Shown: positions 8,717 through 16,313 of the stretch, in pieces
How positions within the stretch are numbered: the first letter of the stretch is position 1
How the letters are laid out: every line of letters starts with the position of its first letter
Assembly: GCF_041051975.1 (NCBI RefSeq)
Contig: NZ_CP163435.1
Span: 124,001-188,000, forward strand
Reading direction: 5' to 3'
Length of the DNA stretch: 64,000 bases
DNA from: Streptomyces sp. R21
GTDB taxonomy: Bacteria; Actinomycetota; Actinomycetes; Streptomycetales; Streptomycetaceae
Notes under the pieces: model-generated
What the model was told of the DNA's origin: nothing
The model's input: the letters and a program-made list of their open reading frames with translations, nothing else
The model's database searches: none
Made by a program: the position numbers and the translations under genes

Positions 8717-8875
8717 ATGGCCACAGCCGTGCCTGGCCTCGGCGCCACGCTTCTGACCGCGGTGACCATTGTGGTGGAGGACGCCGGAGCCACCCTGCGG
8801 GAGCGCTACACACCCCACGCCCGGGGCGTGAGCCTGAAGGTGGTTGTCGAGGAGACCTGCGCGAACGATGACGCG
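8717..8875 (+). pseudogene. inositol monophosphatase-like N-terminal fragment
   Basis: From ATG 8717 (GGGAG upstream) the protein reads MATAVPGLGATLLTAVTIVV, then EDAGATLRERY and ends in CANDDA, where IMPase-like proteins normally continue. From 8874 the sequence becomes a CRISPR-repeat-like palindrome. About 53 codons survive, without metal-binding motifs. It was probably the divergent partner of the LysR gene. The family assignment is by resemblance of the opening helix and the ANDDA position. Confidence 0.5.
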
Positions 8876-8876
8876 G

Positions 8877-9088
8877 AACACCCTCGCGTCCGCGGGAGTG
8901 TTCCGCTGATGTGTTCGTTGACGGCCCCCTCGTTGAAGTGGTCTCCGCCGACGCGGGGGTGTTCCGCTTACGAGTCGTAACTGAGGCATGACACCCACGT
9001 GGTCCCCGCCGACGCTGGGTTGCTCCGAAATACCAGACCCGTGGGCCGCGCGGTGACTCGTGGTCCCCGCCGACGCAGGGGTGTTCCG
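8877..9088 (+). CRISPR. CRISPR array remnant: four repeats, three 32-nt spacers
   Basis: Repeats at 8877-8905 (degenerate), 8938-8966, 8999-9027 and 9060-9088, each 29 nt, with spacers of exactly 32 nt. The repeat is of the GTGGTCCCCGCCGACGC type used by Actinobacterial I-E systems; read in reverse it encodes the familiar spurious peptide RNTPASAGTT. The first repeat is half in the opposite orientation. The array is bounded by an IMPase fragment on the left and a truncated IS481 transposase exactly at 9088/9089 on the right. Confidence 0.9.
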
Positions 9089-9774
9089 CGTTCGATCCGA
9101 GTGATGCCGTGTACGGCAAACCACGCCCTGGCCCGGTGCAGGAACGCAATCGCTGTCGAGGCTTTCTCATCCGGCAAGGGCTCGGTGTAGGCGAGGCGGG
9201 TGTGTCCGTCGATCGCCGAGTGCAGATACACGTACCCTCCACGGCCGGTCTTCTTCTTGTTCCGGCTGACTGCCCGGGAGTGATCGCTGTTTCGGCCGTG
9301 GGCGCGCCATCCGCCGCCGTCAGGTATCCGTCCGGCCTTCTTCACGTCGATGTGCACCATGTGGCCCGGTCGGCGAGCGGTGATTGTGCGTGGTTTCCGC
9401 GTGGTGTGGCCGTCGGGGTCGATGAATCGTCGTCTGCTCAGACCGAGATGGGCGAGGTGCCGGGTGACGGTGCGACGGCTCACGGCGTGAACGGTTTGGC
9501 TGAGTTCGAAGGCAATCCGTCCTGCGGACCACTTGTGGTTTCGGCGCCTCTGCTCAATCCGCTCCACTACCTCGCCCGGTGTGGCTGTGGGTTAGCGGTG
9601 GGGTGTGGAGGACCGGTCGTGCAGGCCGAGCTCACCATGACGACGGTACCGGTTGACCCACTTGGAGGCGCATGCCCTGGAGATGCCCATCTCCGCGGCA
9701 ACGTGGGCGATCGGACGTGACTTGCACCGCTCGACGAGTCGCCTGCGGCCCTCAATGGAGAGCGGTGCGCCCAT
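9089..9774 (-). pseudogene. IS481-family transposase, nonsense-mutated and truncated
   Basis: The N-terminal HTH (MGAPLSIEGRRRLVERCKSR) starts at 9774; an in-frame TAA at 9592-9594 follows STPHR, after which the same frame resumes (PTATPGEVVERIEQRR) and runs through the rve integrase core (HIDVKKAGRIPDGGG, LHSAIDGHTRLAY). The gene stops at GITRIER, where the catalytic continuation should follow, because a CRISPR repeat begins. Roughly the last 90 residues and the IS end are missing. Confidence 0.85.
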
Positions 9775-10571
9775 CAAATGGCGGCGAGGTTGTTGAGCAG
9801 GTGGCCAAGCTCTGCCGGCGCCTGAATGTGGGCCAGATGGCCCTGGCCGGCGAGTTCGTGGACTCCGGCGTGAGCGACGTGCTGCCGCACATTGTCGAAC
9901 GACGTTCCGTAGGGGGCTGTTCCGCGGTTGCACTGGCCGATGATCAGGTCCACTTGATCTGCCTGTCGCGCCATCACATCCGGAGGCGGCGCCGCGTTGA
10001 GCGCGCCGAGTTCGGCGTACAGCGGTTCGCTCAAGCGACGCAAGATCGCCCAACCGTGCTGATCGGCCTGAAGATCCTCGACATGCGCAGCGGAGAAGCC
10101 GGAGATCTGCCGATTGACGATCTCGACGCAGCGATCCCAGTCCGCCGTCTCCGCTGCGCTCTTCAGGTCCGGCACTGCATGGTGTCCGAATGGCTGCATC
10201 ACCGGCTCGTAGGCGATCACATGGGGAATCGGGCGATCGTTGGCGGCTAGCAAGGTGATCAAGCCGCCGTAGCTCCAGCCGAAAAGCGCCCTCGTGCTGT
10301 CGAACTCGTCAAGGACCACGCCGAGGTCCTCGACCTCTGTCCGCAGCGAGTAGGAACTGGTCAAGGGCCCCGAGGGAGTGCGTCCCCGACGGTTTACGAC
10401 TACCACTGAGGGCCAGGCCGCGATGGCGCCCACGACCCGGCGCCACGTGTGCGCATCACTCATGACGCCCGGGACGAGGACGAGGCCCGGAGCATCCGGC
10501 TCCCCGTATACATCGACCGTGACCCAGCTGTCCCCGCCGACCGACAGCTTCTTCTGAATCGTTCGCTCCAT
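9774..10571 (-). CDS. alpha/beta hydrolase
   Basis: 265 aa from ATG 10571, divergent from a TetR regulator. The core shows VLVPGVMSDAHTWRRVV (cap of strand 3), the nucleophile elbow GWSYGG (residue ~113) and a late catalytic His region (GQGHLAHIQAP). Its stop codon overlaps the dead transposase start. The start codon lies inside the TetR operator palindrome and has no ribosome-binding site, suggesting a leaderless message. TetR/hydrolase pairs commonly form self-contained inducible detoxification units; substrate unknown. Confidence 0.85.
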   Translation of the reverse strand: MERTIQKKLSVGGDSWVTVDVYGEPDAPGLVLVPGVMSDAHTWRRVVGAIAAWPSVVVVNRRGRTPSGPLTSSYSLRTEVEDLGVVLDEFDSTRALFGWSYGGLITLLAANDRPIPHVIAYEPVMQPFGHHAVPDLKSAAETADWDRCVEIVNRQISGFSAAHVEDLQADQHGWAILRRLSEPLYAELGALNAAPPPDVMARQADQVDLIIGQCNRGTAPYGTSFDNVRQHVAHAGVHELAGQGHLAHIQAPAELGHLLNNLAAI

Positions 10572-10594
10572 AAATCTATTATGGAGCGAACGAT
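10558..10594. promoter_or_regulatory. 16-bp inverted repeat, TetR operator overlapping both starts
   Basis: ATCGTTCGCTCCATAA (10558-10573) and its exact reverse complement (10579-10594) are separated by 5 nt. The left arm contains the hydrolase start codon and the right arm an ATG in frame with the TetR gene. Binding by the TetR protein would block both divergent genes. Confidence 0.8.
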
Positions 10595-10607
10595 CTACAA
10601 TGCAAGC

Positions 10608-11228
10608 GTGACCGAACGCAACCGTGGACGCCCCCGAGCCTTCGACCGCGACCGTGCGGTCCTCGAAGCCGCTCGCCTCTTCTGGCGACGCGGCTACTCC
10701 GGCACCTCGACCCGCACCCTGACCGCGGCCCTCGGGCTCTCCACGTCCAGCCTCTACGCCGCCTTCGGCAGCAAGGCCGGACTGTTCGAGGAAGCGGTGC
10801 GGACCTACGTCGAGCGGTACCGCGAGATCTACCAGCAGGCTGTCGCCGAGAACGTCATCCAGACCGTCATCGAACGCATCCTGACCGACTCGGTCCACGA
10901 GTTCACCCAGCCAAGCGGCACGCACCCGGGGTGTCTCATCAGCAGCGCCGTGATGACCGACAGCACGAGCACGCTCGATACCAGCGCCTACGTCGCCGAA
11001 CTGCATAGCTCGAACGAGCAGGCTCTCCTAGTGCGCATCGAGCGAGCGATCCAGGACGGGGAACTAACCGCGGGCACCAACGCAGCGGTCCTGACCGGGC
11101 TCATCCAATCCGTCTGGCACGGATTGTCAGTGCGGTCCAACGTCGACACGGCTCGCGAGGACCTGCTCGCGACGGTGCAACTTGCTCACCAACTGATCTG
11201 CCAACAACTCACGTCACCAACGTCCTGA
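10608..11228 (+). CDS. TetR-family transcriptional regulator
   Basis: 206 aa from GTG 10608 (VTERNRGRPRAF). An in-frame ATG at 10581 lies inside the operator palindrome and is less likely. HTH at about residues 10-60 (AARLFWRRGYSGTSTRTLTA then LGLSTSSLYAAFGSKAGLFE) is canonical for TetR. The C-terminal ligand domain includes the HPGCLIS motif of the AcrR-like group. Divergent from the hydrolase at 9774; probably represses it and itself. No ribosome-binding site, consistent with leaderless expression. Confidence 0.88.
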   Translation: MTERNRGRPRAFDRDRAVLEAARLFWRRGYSGTSTRTLTAALGLSTSSLYAAFGSKAGLFEEAVRTYVERYREIYQQAVAENVIQTVIERILTDSVHEFTQPSGTHPGCLISSAVMTDSTSTLDTSAYVAELHSSNEQALLVRIERAIQDGELTAGTNAAVLTGLIQSVWHGLSVRSNVDTAREDLLATVQLAHQLICQQLTSPTS

Positions 11229-11241
11229 CCCGCAACATCTA

Positions 11242-11495
11242 GTGGTCCCCGCCGACGCGGGAGTGTTCCGTCGAGGCCCAGCAGCTCGTGTTGTTTGGTC
11301 TCGTGGTCCCCGCCGACGCGGAGTGTTCCGCCCCCGGCATCATCGTCACCTCCGGGCACGAGGGGGTGTTTCATGGATGGGCGCCGGAGCGGCGTCGATC
11401 ATCCTGTGGTCCCCGCCGACGCGGGGGTGGTCCGCTGAGGCAGCCCTCGAACTGCTCGTCCTGGTCGTGGTCCCCGCCGACGCGGGGATGTTCCG
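11242..11495 (+). CRISPR. CRISPR array remnant: five repeats
   Basis: Repeats at 11242-11270, 11303-11330 (one base short), 11345-11373 (degenerate), 11406-11434 and 11467-11495, same repeat type as 8877-9088. Three spacers are 32 nt; the one before the degenerate repeat is only 14 nt, evidence of an internal deletion. It begins 13 bp after the TetR stop. No cas genes or AT-rich leader next to it. Confidence 0.9.
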
Positions 11496-11517
11496 CCAGC
11501 GCAGGAGCGCGGGCCCA

Positions 11518-11661
11518 GAACCCTGCCTGGTCAACGACGTTCTTGGTACCAGCAGTTGGTACTGGGCCTTGCCGGTGTTGAGCCGCGCGATACCCGAAGC
11601 CGTGCGTAGAGTCGCGTACGTTCTCGACGAGCATGAGCAGGCAGAGCGGGAGAGATGGTAA
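11518..11661 (+). pseudogene. gene C-terminal fragment of unknown family
   Basis: A coding-like tail (SSWYWALPVLSRAIPEAVRR, then VLDEHEQAERERW and a stop at 11661) lies just after the last repeat of the 11.2-kb array. It has no start codon or ribosome-binding site. It appears to be another gene cut by the CRISPR locus. No family recognised. Confidence 0.4.
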
Positions 11662-11718
11662 GCGTCTCCGGTCCAGTCGACTCGCCAGCGGCGCGTGGTC
11701 GGCGATGACGCCGACGGC

Positions 11719-11982
11719 CTGCTCCCCGCTCACGCGAGGATGGTCCCTTCGTTCGGCCGCCGGGCGGCAACATCAAGGGGTCGGCCCTGCACCCGCGGGG
11801 GAATGTTCCTCGGCGCCGGGGGGGGCTGTGTCGTTGAGGACGCAGTCGGCCCCGCACCCGCGGGGATGGTCCCCCATGCTCACCCAAGTTCGGGGCCGAT
11901 GTCGCTGCTCCCTGCACGCGCGGGGATGGTCCCAAGGCCTACTTTGCTCCGGCCGGAGCTGCTCTCCTGCTCCCCGCATGCC
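11719..11982 (+). CRISPR. second CRISPR array type: four repeats plus a half repeat
   Basis: 29-30-nt repeats at 11719-11747, 11780-11809, 11845-11873 and 11905-11933, and a truncated repeat at 11967-11982. The consensus (C/GTSSYCCCGCACCCGCG... ending GATGGTCCC) differs from the neighbouring arrays although both are I-E-like. Spacers are 31-35 nt. Individual repeats differ from each other, indicating a decaying array. Confidence 0.85.
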
Positions 11983-12044
11983 TGACCTTGGGCTTCGATC
12001 TGATGTTCAGTGACCTGCATGGGCATGGCCAATAGGTCCGCTTG

Positions 12045-12746
12045 TCAGGACGGGCGGTGCGCACTCACCAACAGCGTGTCGGCGGTGCGTGCGCCTTCGG
12101 CCGTGGCGGGGAGAACGGTGATGGTGATCTCGGTGAATCCGGCTTCGTCGAGCAGCTTGGTCCACACGTGCTCCTGCAGCACCCAGCGGCGCATGGTGGC
12201 TTCCTCGCCATCCGGTGTCTTGGCTGGCACATCGGCCGCGACCACATCCGGCTGGGCAGGCGTCCCGCTCAGGTAGTGGGCGAGCGTCGCGAACACCAGC
12301 CGCCCGCCCGGCCGCAACGCTGCGGCCGCCGCCGGCAGCAGCTCGCGCGGGTCGGTGAAGTCGATGGCGCCGAAGACGCTGTACAGCACGTCGTACGTGC
12401 CGCGCATCGCGTGTAGATGAGGTGCCACGTCGGAGTGCACGATGCGTAGGCGCGGCGCGAGGTACCCGTACAGGTCGGTCGCCATGGCGTACTGGGCGGG
12501 CGAGGCGTCGACCGCGGTGACCCGGGCTGGCTGGTGCTGCACCGCCAGGTGCGCGGCGTGCCGGGCAGCGCCGGCGCCGAGGTCGCCTACACAGCGCCCG
12601 GCCAGGTTGCCCAAGACCTCCGCGCCGGGCCCGGCGTCTTGCCCCCAGGCCCAGTAGAAGCCGTCCGGAACGCCGCGGTCACTGGCGGCGCGGGCGCGGC
12701 CGTAGTGGTGCCAGAGGTCTGCGGTGTTGGTGGTCACCCGCCCCAT
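12045..12746 (-). CDS. class I SAM-dependent methyltransferase
   Basis: 233 aa from ATG 12746. SAM-binding loop GDLGAGAARHAA (residues ~52-63), acidic strand-2 end VTAVDASPAQ, YDVLYSVFGA, FTDPRELLP and PGGRLVFATL. It is a full-length paralogue of the methyltransferase at 1-530. A remnant of the GRDP-like tail lies 113 bp upstream on the same strand, reproducing the order at 0-1.2 kb. Substrate unknown. Confidence 0.87.
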   Translation of the reverse strand: MGRVTTNTADLWHHYGRARAASDRGVPDGFYWAWGQDAGPGAEVLGNLAGRCVGDLGAGAARHAAHLAVQHQPARVTAVDASPAQYAMATDLYGYLAPRLRIVHSDVAPHLHAMRGTYDVLYSVFGAIDFTDPRELLPAAAAALRPGGRLVFATLAHYLSGTPAQPDVVAADVPAKTPDGEEATMRRWVLQEHVWTKLLDEAGFTEITITVLPATAEGARTADTLLVSAHRPS

Positions 12747-12858
12747 CCTGGCGACCGTGGCACGGCGGCGGGCGGCTTCGACGAAATGTCACCCGAAGGC
12801 AGCCCGGGGGGCCCCGGCCTTCTCGCCAGAGCCCCCAAGTGCCCGTGCTACGGCACGG

Positions 12859-12966
12859 TCAGTGCGAGTCGTTGCCCGGGTGGCACGGCCCGCACTCGGC
12901 GGCGTCCGCCCACAGCGACAGGTCAACCTCCCAGCCGTCGGCGGCGACGATGTGCGCCGTCTTCAT
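12859..12966 (-). pseudogene. GRDP-like C-terminal tail remnant (35 codons)
   Basis: From ATG 12966: MKTAHIVAADGWEVDLSLWA, then DAAECGPCHPGNDSH and stop. It aligns with the last 37 residues of the GRDP-like protein at 714 (VVRTAQILADNGFAVDLPLW, then DAAKCSPC...). Two of the three tail cysteines and the final His are kept. Homology fades just upstream. It could be a surviving short ORF, but no ribosome-binding site is evident. Confidence 0.6.
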
Positions 12967-13227
12967 CACGGACTCAGTCCGACGTCGCTGTCGAACTGCT
13001 ACAGCGTACGAACGCCCACCGACAACGCGGCTCCTCTCACGTTTGCCCCCACGGGTATAGCCGAGGCTCAGGTGCCCGAGATGAGACAGGAATCAGGCCC
13101 CCGGCCCCTTGCGCGCGGCTGGTATGCGGTCTTTACGGTGAACATTGTTGCACTCACCATCAGTGATCAGGGGAGTGCGGCTGGCATGTGTCAGCCGTCG
13201 GCCGCAGTGGTCCAAGGGGGAGCGGGC
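12967..13227. other. intergenic region between GRDP remnant and TcmP gene
   Basis: No gene seen. It should contain the promoter of the TcmP gene; no unambiguous promoter or operator motif found. Confidence 0.3.
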
Positions 13228-14331
13228 ATGGGCGTGTTATGGAAGCTGGAGCCGGCCACAGCTGCGAAGCACAGGCTCTACCAGCGGTATCTGGACGCCT
13301 GGTGGCCGATCTTGCTGCAGACTTCCCAGGGCAACGGCTACACGCGCCCGCGTGTCACGCTCCTGGATGCCTTCGCCGGCCCCGGCCGCTACGAGGACAA
13401 CGAGCCGGGATCTCCGGTGTTCATCCTCGATCGCCTGCTCCACCATCACGCAGTCGACCGCATGCATCTCAGCCCCCAGCGGGTGCACCTGGTGTTCATC
13501 GAGAAGGACCGCGCCCGCCACGAGCACCTTCTCGCGGAACTGGACTCCCAGTTCGGGCCGCTTAAGGATCTGCCGGTACGAGTTGAGGTCCGGCGCGGTG
13601 ATGCCGGCCGCGACAGCCTGCCTGTCCTTACCGAACTCGGAGCCTGGGGCCATCCGATCCTCGGCATCTTCGACAGCTGGGGCAGCGTCAACGTGCCGCT
13701 GGAGGTGATGAGGCGCATCGCCCGAAACCGTTCCAGCGAAGTGATCACCACCTTCGGCCCGAACTGGTTCAGCCGACGCGAGGAGCTCAACGCGGACATC
13801 CTGGATTCAGTCTTCGGCGGCCGCGGCTTCTGGACGCCGGCAGCCGATGAACTGCGTTCCGACGAACGATGGCGGATCTGGCTTAATACTTTCCGCGACG
13901 CGCTGCGCCGGGCCGGTTTCGGCTACCAGCTGCAGTTCAAGCTCGTGCCCCGCACCGGCCAGCCGCTCTATCTGGTCTTCGGCACCGGCAGCCCCGCCGG
14001 GCTGAAGGCGATGAAGGACGCCATGTGGAAGGTCGATGACCGTGACGGCGAAAGTTTCCGCGACCCCCGCACCCGCGGCGCCGAAGCCGACGGCCAGCTC
14101 AACTTCTTCCAGATGGACGAGCTGTGCGACCCCGAACTGCTGGAATTGGTCGCCCAGCGGCTGAGCACCGGGGCCGCCACAGTGGAGACGGTCGGCGACT
14201 GGCTGCTCACGGAGACCGCCCGCTGGCTGCCCAAACACGCATTGAAAGCCGCACGCCAGATGCGGCTGGACGGGCAGATCACCGTCCAATCCGCCGGGAA
14301 GCTCACCACGAAGAGCACGATCAGCCTGTAG
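13228..14331 (+). CDS. tcmP: three-Cys-motif partner protein TcmP
   Basis: 367 aa from ATG 13228 with GGGGGAG upstream. The N-terminus reads KHRLYQRYLDAWWPILLQ and the Rossmann-like motif LLDAFAGPGRYEDN is at about residues 43-56, followed by VHLVFIEKD and GIFDSWGS. This is the signature of the TcmP family, methyltransferase-like proteins defined by co-occurrence with a three-Cys-motif (Gp37/Gp68, DUF5131) protein. That partner is present here, convergent, with an 11-bp overlap of 3' ends. Biochemical role unproven; the pairing is often seen in phage-like and accessory regions. Confidence 0.85.
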   Translation: MGVLWKLEPATAAKHRLYQRYLDAWWPILLQTSQGNGYTRPRVTLLDAFAGPGRYEDNEPGSPVFILDRLLHHHAVDRMHLSPQRVHLVFIEKDRARHEHLLAELDSQFGPLKDLPVRVEVRRGDAGRDSLPVLTELGAWGHPILGIFDSWGSVNVPLEVMRRIARNRSSEVITTFGPNWFSRREELNADILDSVFGGRGFWTPAADELRSDERWRIWLNTFRDALRRAGFGYQLQFKLVPRTGQPLYLVFGTGSPAGLKAMKDAMWKVDDRDGESFRDPRTRGAEADGQLNFFQMDELCDPELLELVAQRLSTGAATVETVGDWLLTETARWLPKHALKAARQMRLDGQITVQSAGKLTTKSTISL

Positions 14332-15076
14332 GTGCCGCCACAGCCAGGGGCATCTGGTCCCAGGTACGGCCCTGCAGGTGCCGGCCAGACGCTTTCGGGG
14401 TGCGCCCACCCCACTGTTTGAAGAAAAACGCCACGTCGGCCGAAAGACAGGTGTCCCGGATCTGAGTGAGCCACTCCTCCTCCACCGGGCGGAAGCGGGG
14501 CCCGGACTCGCCACCGGCGATCACCCAGTGAATGTCCGTCAGGTCCAGGCCGCCCAGCGGGCCGATCAGCGGCTCACACGACAAGAACCTGACCGCGGCC
14601 GGCACCTGCCGTAAGTCGTCAACACGAGGCAGCTCCTTCACGCTCTCCACCGACACGCCCATCCACAGATTCGCCGGCCACTCCAGGCGGTCGGCAACCT
14701 GCCGCAGGCGCCGTGCCCGCTTGGTCAGCACCTGATAGGTGTGCTGCGGAGTCTCGGCGATCACCTCGAAGACGCGGCGCACGTAGTCGAGCGGCACCCG
14801 AGCGTGGAACAGGTCGCTCATGGAGTTCACGAATACGGTGCGCGGACTCTTCCATCCGAACGGAACGGACAGCGCGTCCGGGTGCAGCGTCAGCCCGAAT
14901 CCAGGCCCCGAGGTACGCGGGTCACCGTCGGCCTGGTACTTCGGCGACCCCATCGCCTTCAGCCGCTTCGACAGCGTCAATGCATAGCAGTTGTCGCACC
15001 CCTCGGAGATGCGGTCACATCCCGTGGTCGGGTTCCACGTCGCTTCGGTCCACTCGATCGAACTGCGGTCACTCAC
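14321..15076 (-). CDS. DUF5131 / phage Gp37-Gp68 family three-Cys-motif protein
   Basis: 251 aa from GTG 15076 (GGAGGG at suitable distance; ATG 15091 is an alternative). Residues 7-30 read IEWTEATWNPTTGC followed by Cys27 and Cys30 in GCDNCYA, a Cys-x6-Cys-x2-Cys cluster reminiscent of a radical-SAM iron-sulfur site. Later motifs FVNSMSDLFH, TKRARR, MGVSVE, FLSCEPLIG and GGESG are family hallmarks. It overlaps the TcmP gene tail to tail, so the two transcripts are complementary at their ends. Cytosolic; reaction unknown. Confidence 0.88.
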   Translation of the reverse strand: MSDRSSIEWTEATWNPTTGCDRISEGCDNCYALTLSKRLKAMGSPKYQADGDPRTSGPGFGLTLHPDALSVPFGWKSPRTVFVNSMSDLFHARVPLDYVRRVFEVIAETPQHTYQVLTKRARRLRQVADRLEWPANLWMGVSVESVKELPRVDDLRQVPAAVRFLSCEPLIGPLGGLDLTDIHWVIAGGESGPRFRPVEEEWLTQIRDTCLSADVAFFFKQWGGRTPKASGRHLQGRTWDQMPLAVAAPTG

Positions 15077-16167
15077 CGGCCGGCCCTCCATCCCCTCGAA
15101 CCGGGCCTCATCACCCGACGGCGCAGTCGTCGCCCGCTGCAGGCCCAACGACCCGTCGCACCATCGGGTATCGGCATCCAATCATCCGGCGCCCGCACCG
15201 TACCCACTAACCTGAACATCGAACACACGTTCCCCTTCGTCCGGTAGTACGCGCACCTGGAACCGGCCATCTCAAGGCCCGCTCGGCGACCAGCGCTCCG
15301 GGCTCCGGCCTCCGCCAATCCCATCCGCTCGCCGCCCCGTCTACGACCGCCGCCGCTTCCTTGCCAGCCCGCACGGCGACGCGAGCCAAGCCGACGCATC
15401 TGCGGCCGACGCCGACCGCAGATTGCGCTGCGGGCGCGGCGGGTACCGGGCGCGCGACGGAGAGCACGACCGGGCCCGGTGCGGCCGGCTCACCAGCAGC
15501 GCTCTGCGCGGCGGCGGTTTCGACGTGGTGCTTGGCGGCCAACTCATCGTGCCACCACCGGTGTCGACCTCACAGACCACCGTCCTGCCAAGGCCCGTCG
15601 TGCGCAGCGGAGCAGACCGGGCAGCAGGGTCCCGACGTACCGGTTTCCGGAGTCCGCTCGGTCCGGGCTCGACGCAGCGAGAGTACGGGTGGCCCCGGAT
15701 CCGCGGCGGCGCCGGAGGCGGGTCGCTTCGAGCTGGACCGAACTGGCACTCCGAGGACGCCTCCAGCTCCGGGATGATCCGCCAGTTCAGCTCCCGCAGC
15801 GCCCTGGTCTGCCGCTCGGCTGTCTCCGTGATGCCCGGATCCACGCGCTGCACGGGCGGGACGGGAGAAATCACAATTCACTGGTGAAACAGGAGTATCG
15901 CGGCGTGTGCCTTTCCCTAAAGATGTACCAATGAACGATGGCACTCTGCCCACTATTTTCACCCGCGGACCCTCGCCCTACTTGAAGGCAGGAACGGCGT
16001 CAAGAGAGCGGGAGAGGCTTTCTAAGGTGGCGCTTGCTGTGAGTCCGGCGCAATCTTCGTTTGCGCTGACTGAGCTCTGGTAAATCCACGTTGGTCGCTC
16101 CGATCATCGAAGGGAGCCGATTGAATGCCGGGGGCAATGCGTGTTGGCCTCCGCTGAGAGGATTGAC
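15077..16167. other. 1.1-kb stretch without a supportable gene
   Basis: Several long frames exist on both strands, typical of high-GC shadows, but none has a start with ribosome-binding site plus coherent composition. One minus-strand stretch near 15780-15870 (AERQTRALRELNWRIIPELE) looks coding and may be a gene remnant. From about 15880 the base composition drops toward lower GC, leading into the 16.2-kb operon. The promoter of that operon should lie in 16000-16160. Confidence 0.4.
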
Positions 16168-16299
16168 ATGACTGGGCATCAAGGTGAGCCTGCCCATGCA
16201 GGGCATGCATGGGTCAAATGGATCATTCCCGCTCTGTGGGCGCTAGCAGCGATAATCACTGCCATCGCCCAGCTTCTATCCGCTGTTCGCGGCGGATAG
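16168..16299 (+). CDS. small single-pass membrane peptide (43 aa)
   Basis: Starts at ATG 16168 with GAGAGG upstream and ends at TAG 16297-16299. The N-terminus is hydrophilic (MTGHQGEPAHAGHAWVK) and is followed by one strong transmembrane helix (WIIPALWALAAIITAIAQLL) and a short basic end. It lies 14 bp before the coiled-coil gene at 16314, so the two form an operon. The general form resembles small effectors or membrane anchors such as holins or toxins, but no family is recognised. Confidence 0.6.
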   Translation: MTGHQGEPAHAGHAWVKWIIPALWALAAIITAIAQLLSAVRGG

Positions 16300-16313
16300 A
16301 AAGGCAAAGAGAA

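Noticed and set aside
8968..9087. Minus-strand protein extensions containing RNTPASAGTT-type sequence
   Set aside because: This is the CRISPR repeat translated in reverse, a well-known source of false proteins.
11242..11982. Active CRISPR locus
   Set aside because: Repeats are degenerate, spacers have irregular lengths in places, and no cas genes or AT-rich leader are in the window.
15200..15960. Several 100-180-codon frames on both strands
   Set aside because: None has a ribosome-binding site with coherent protein composition; treated as non-coding or degraded sequence.
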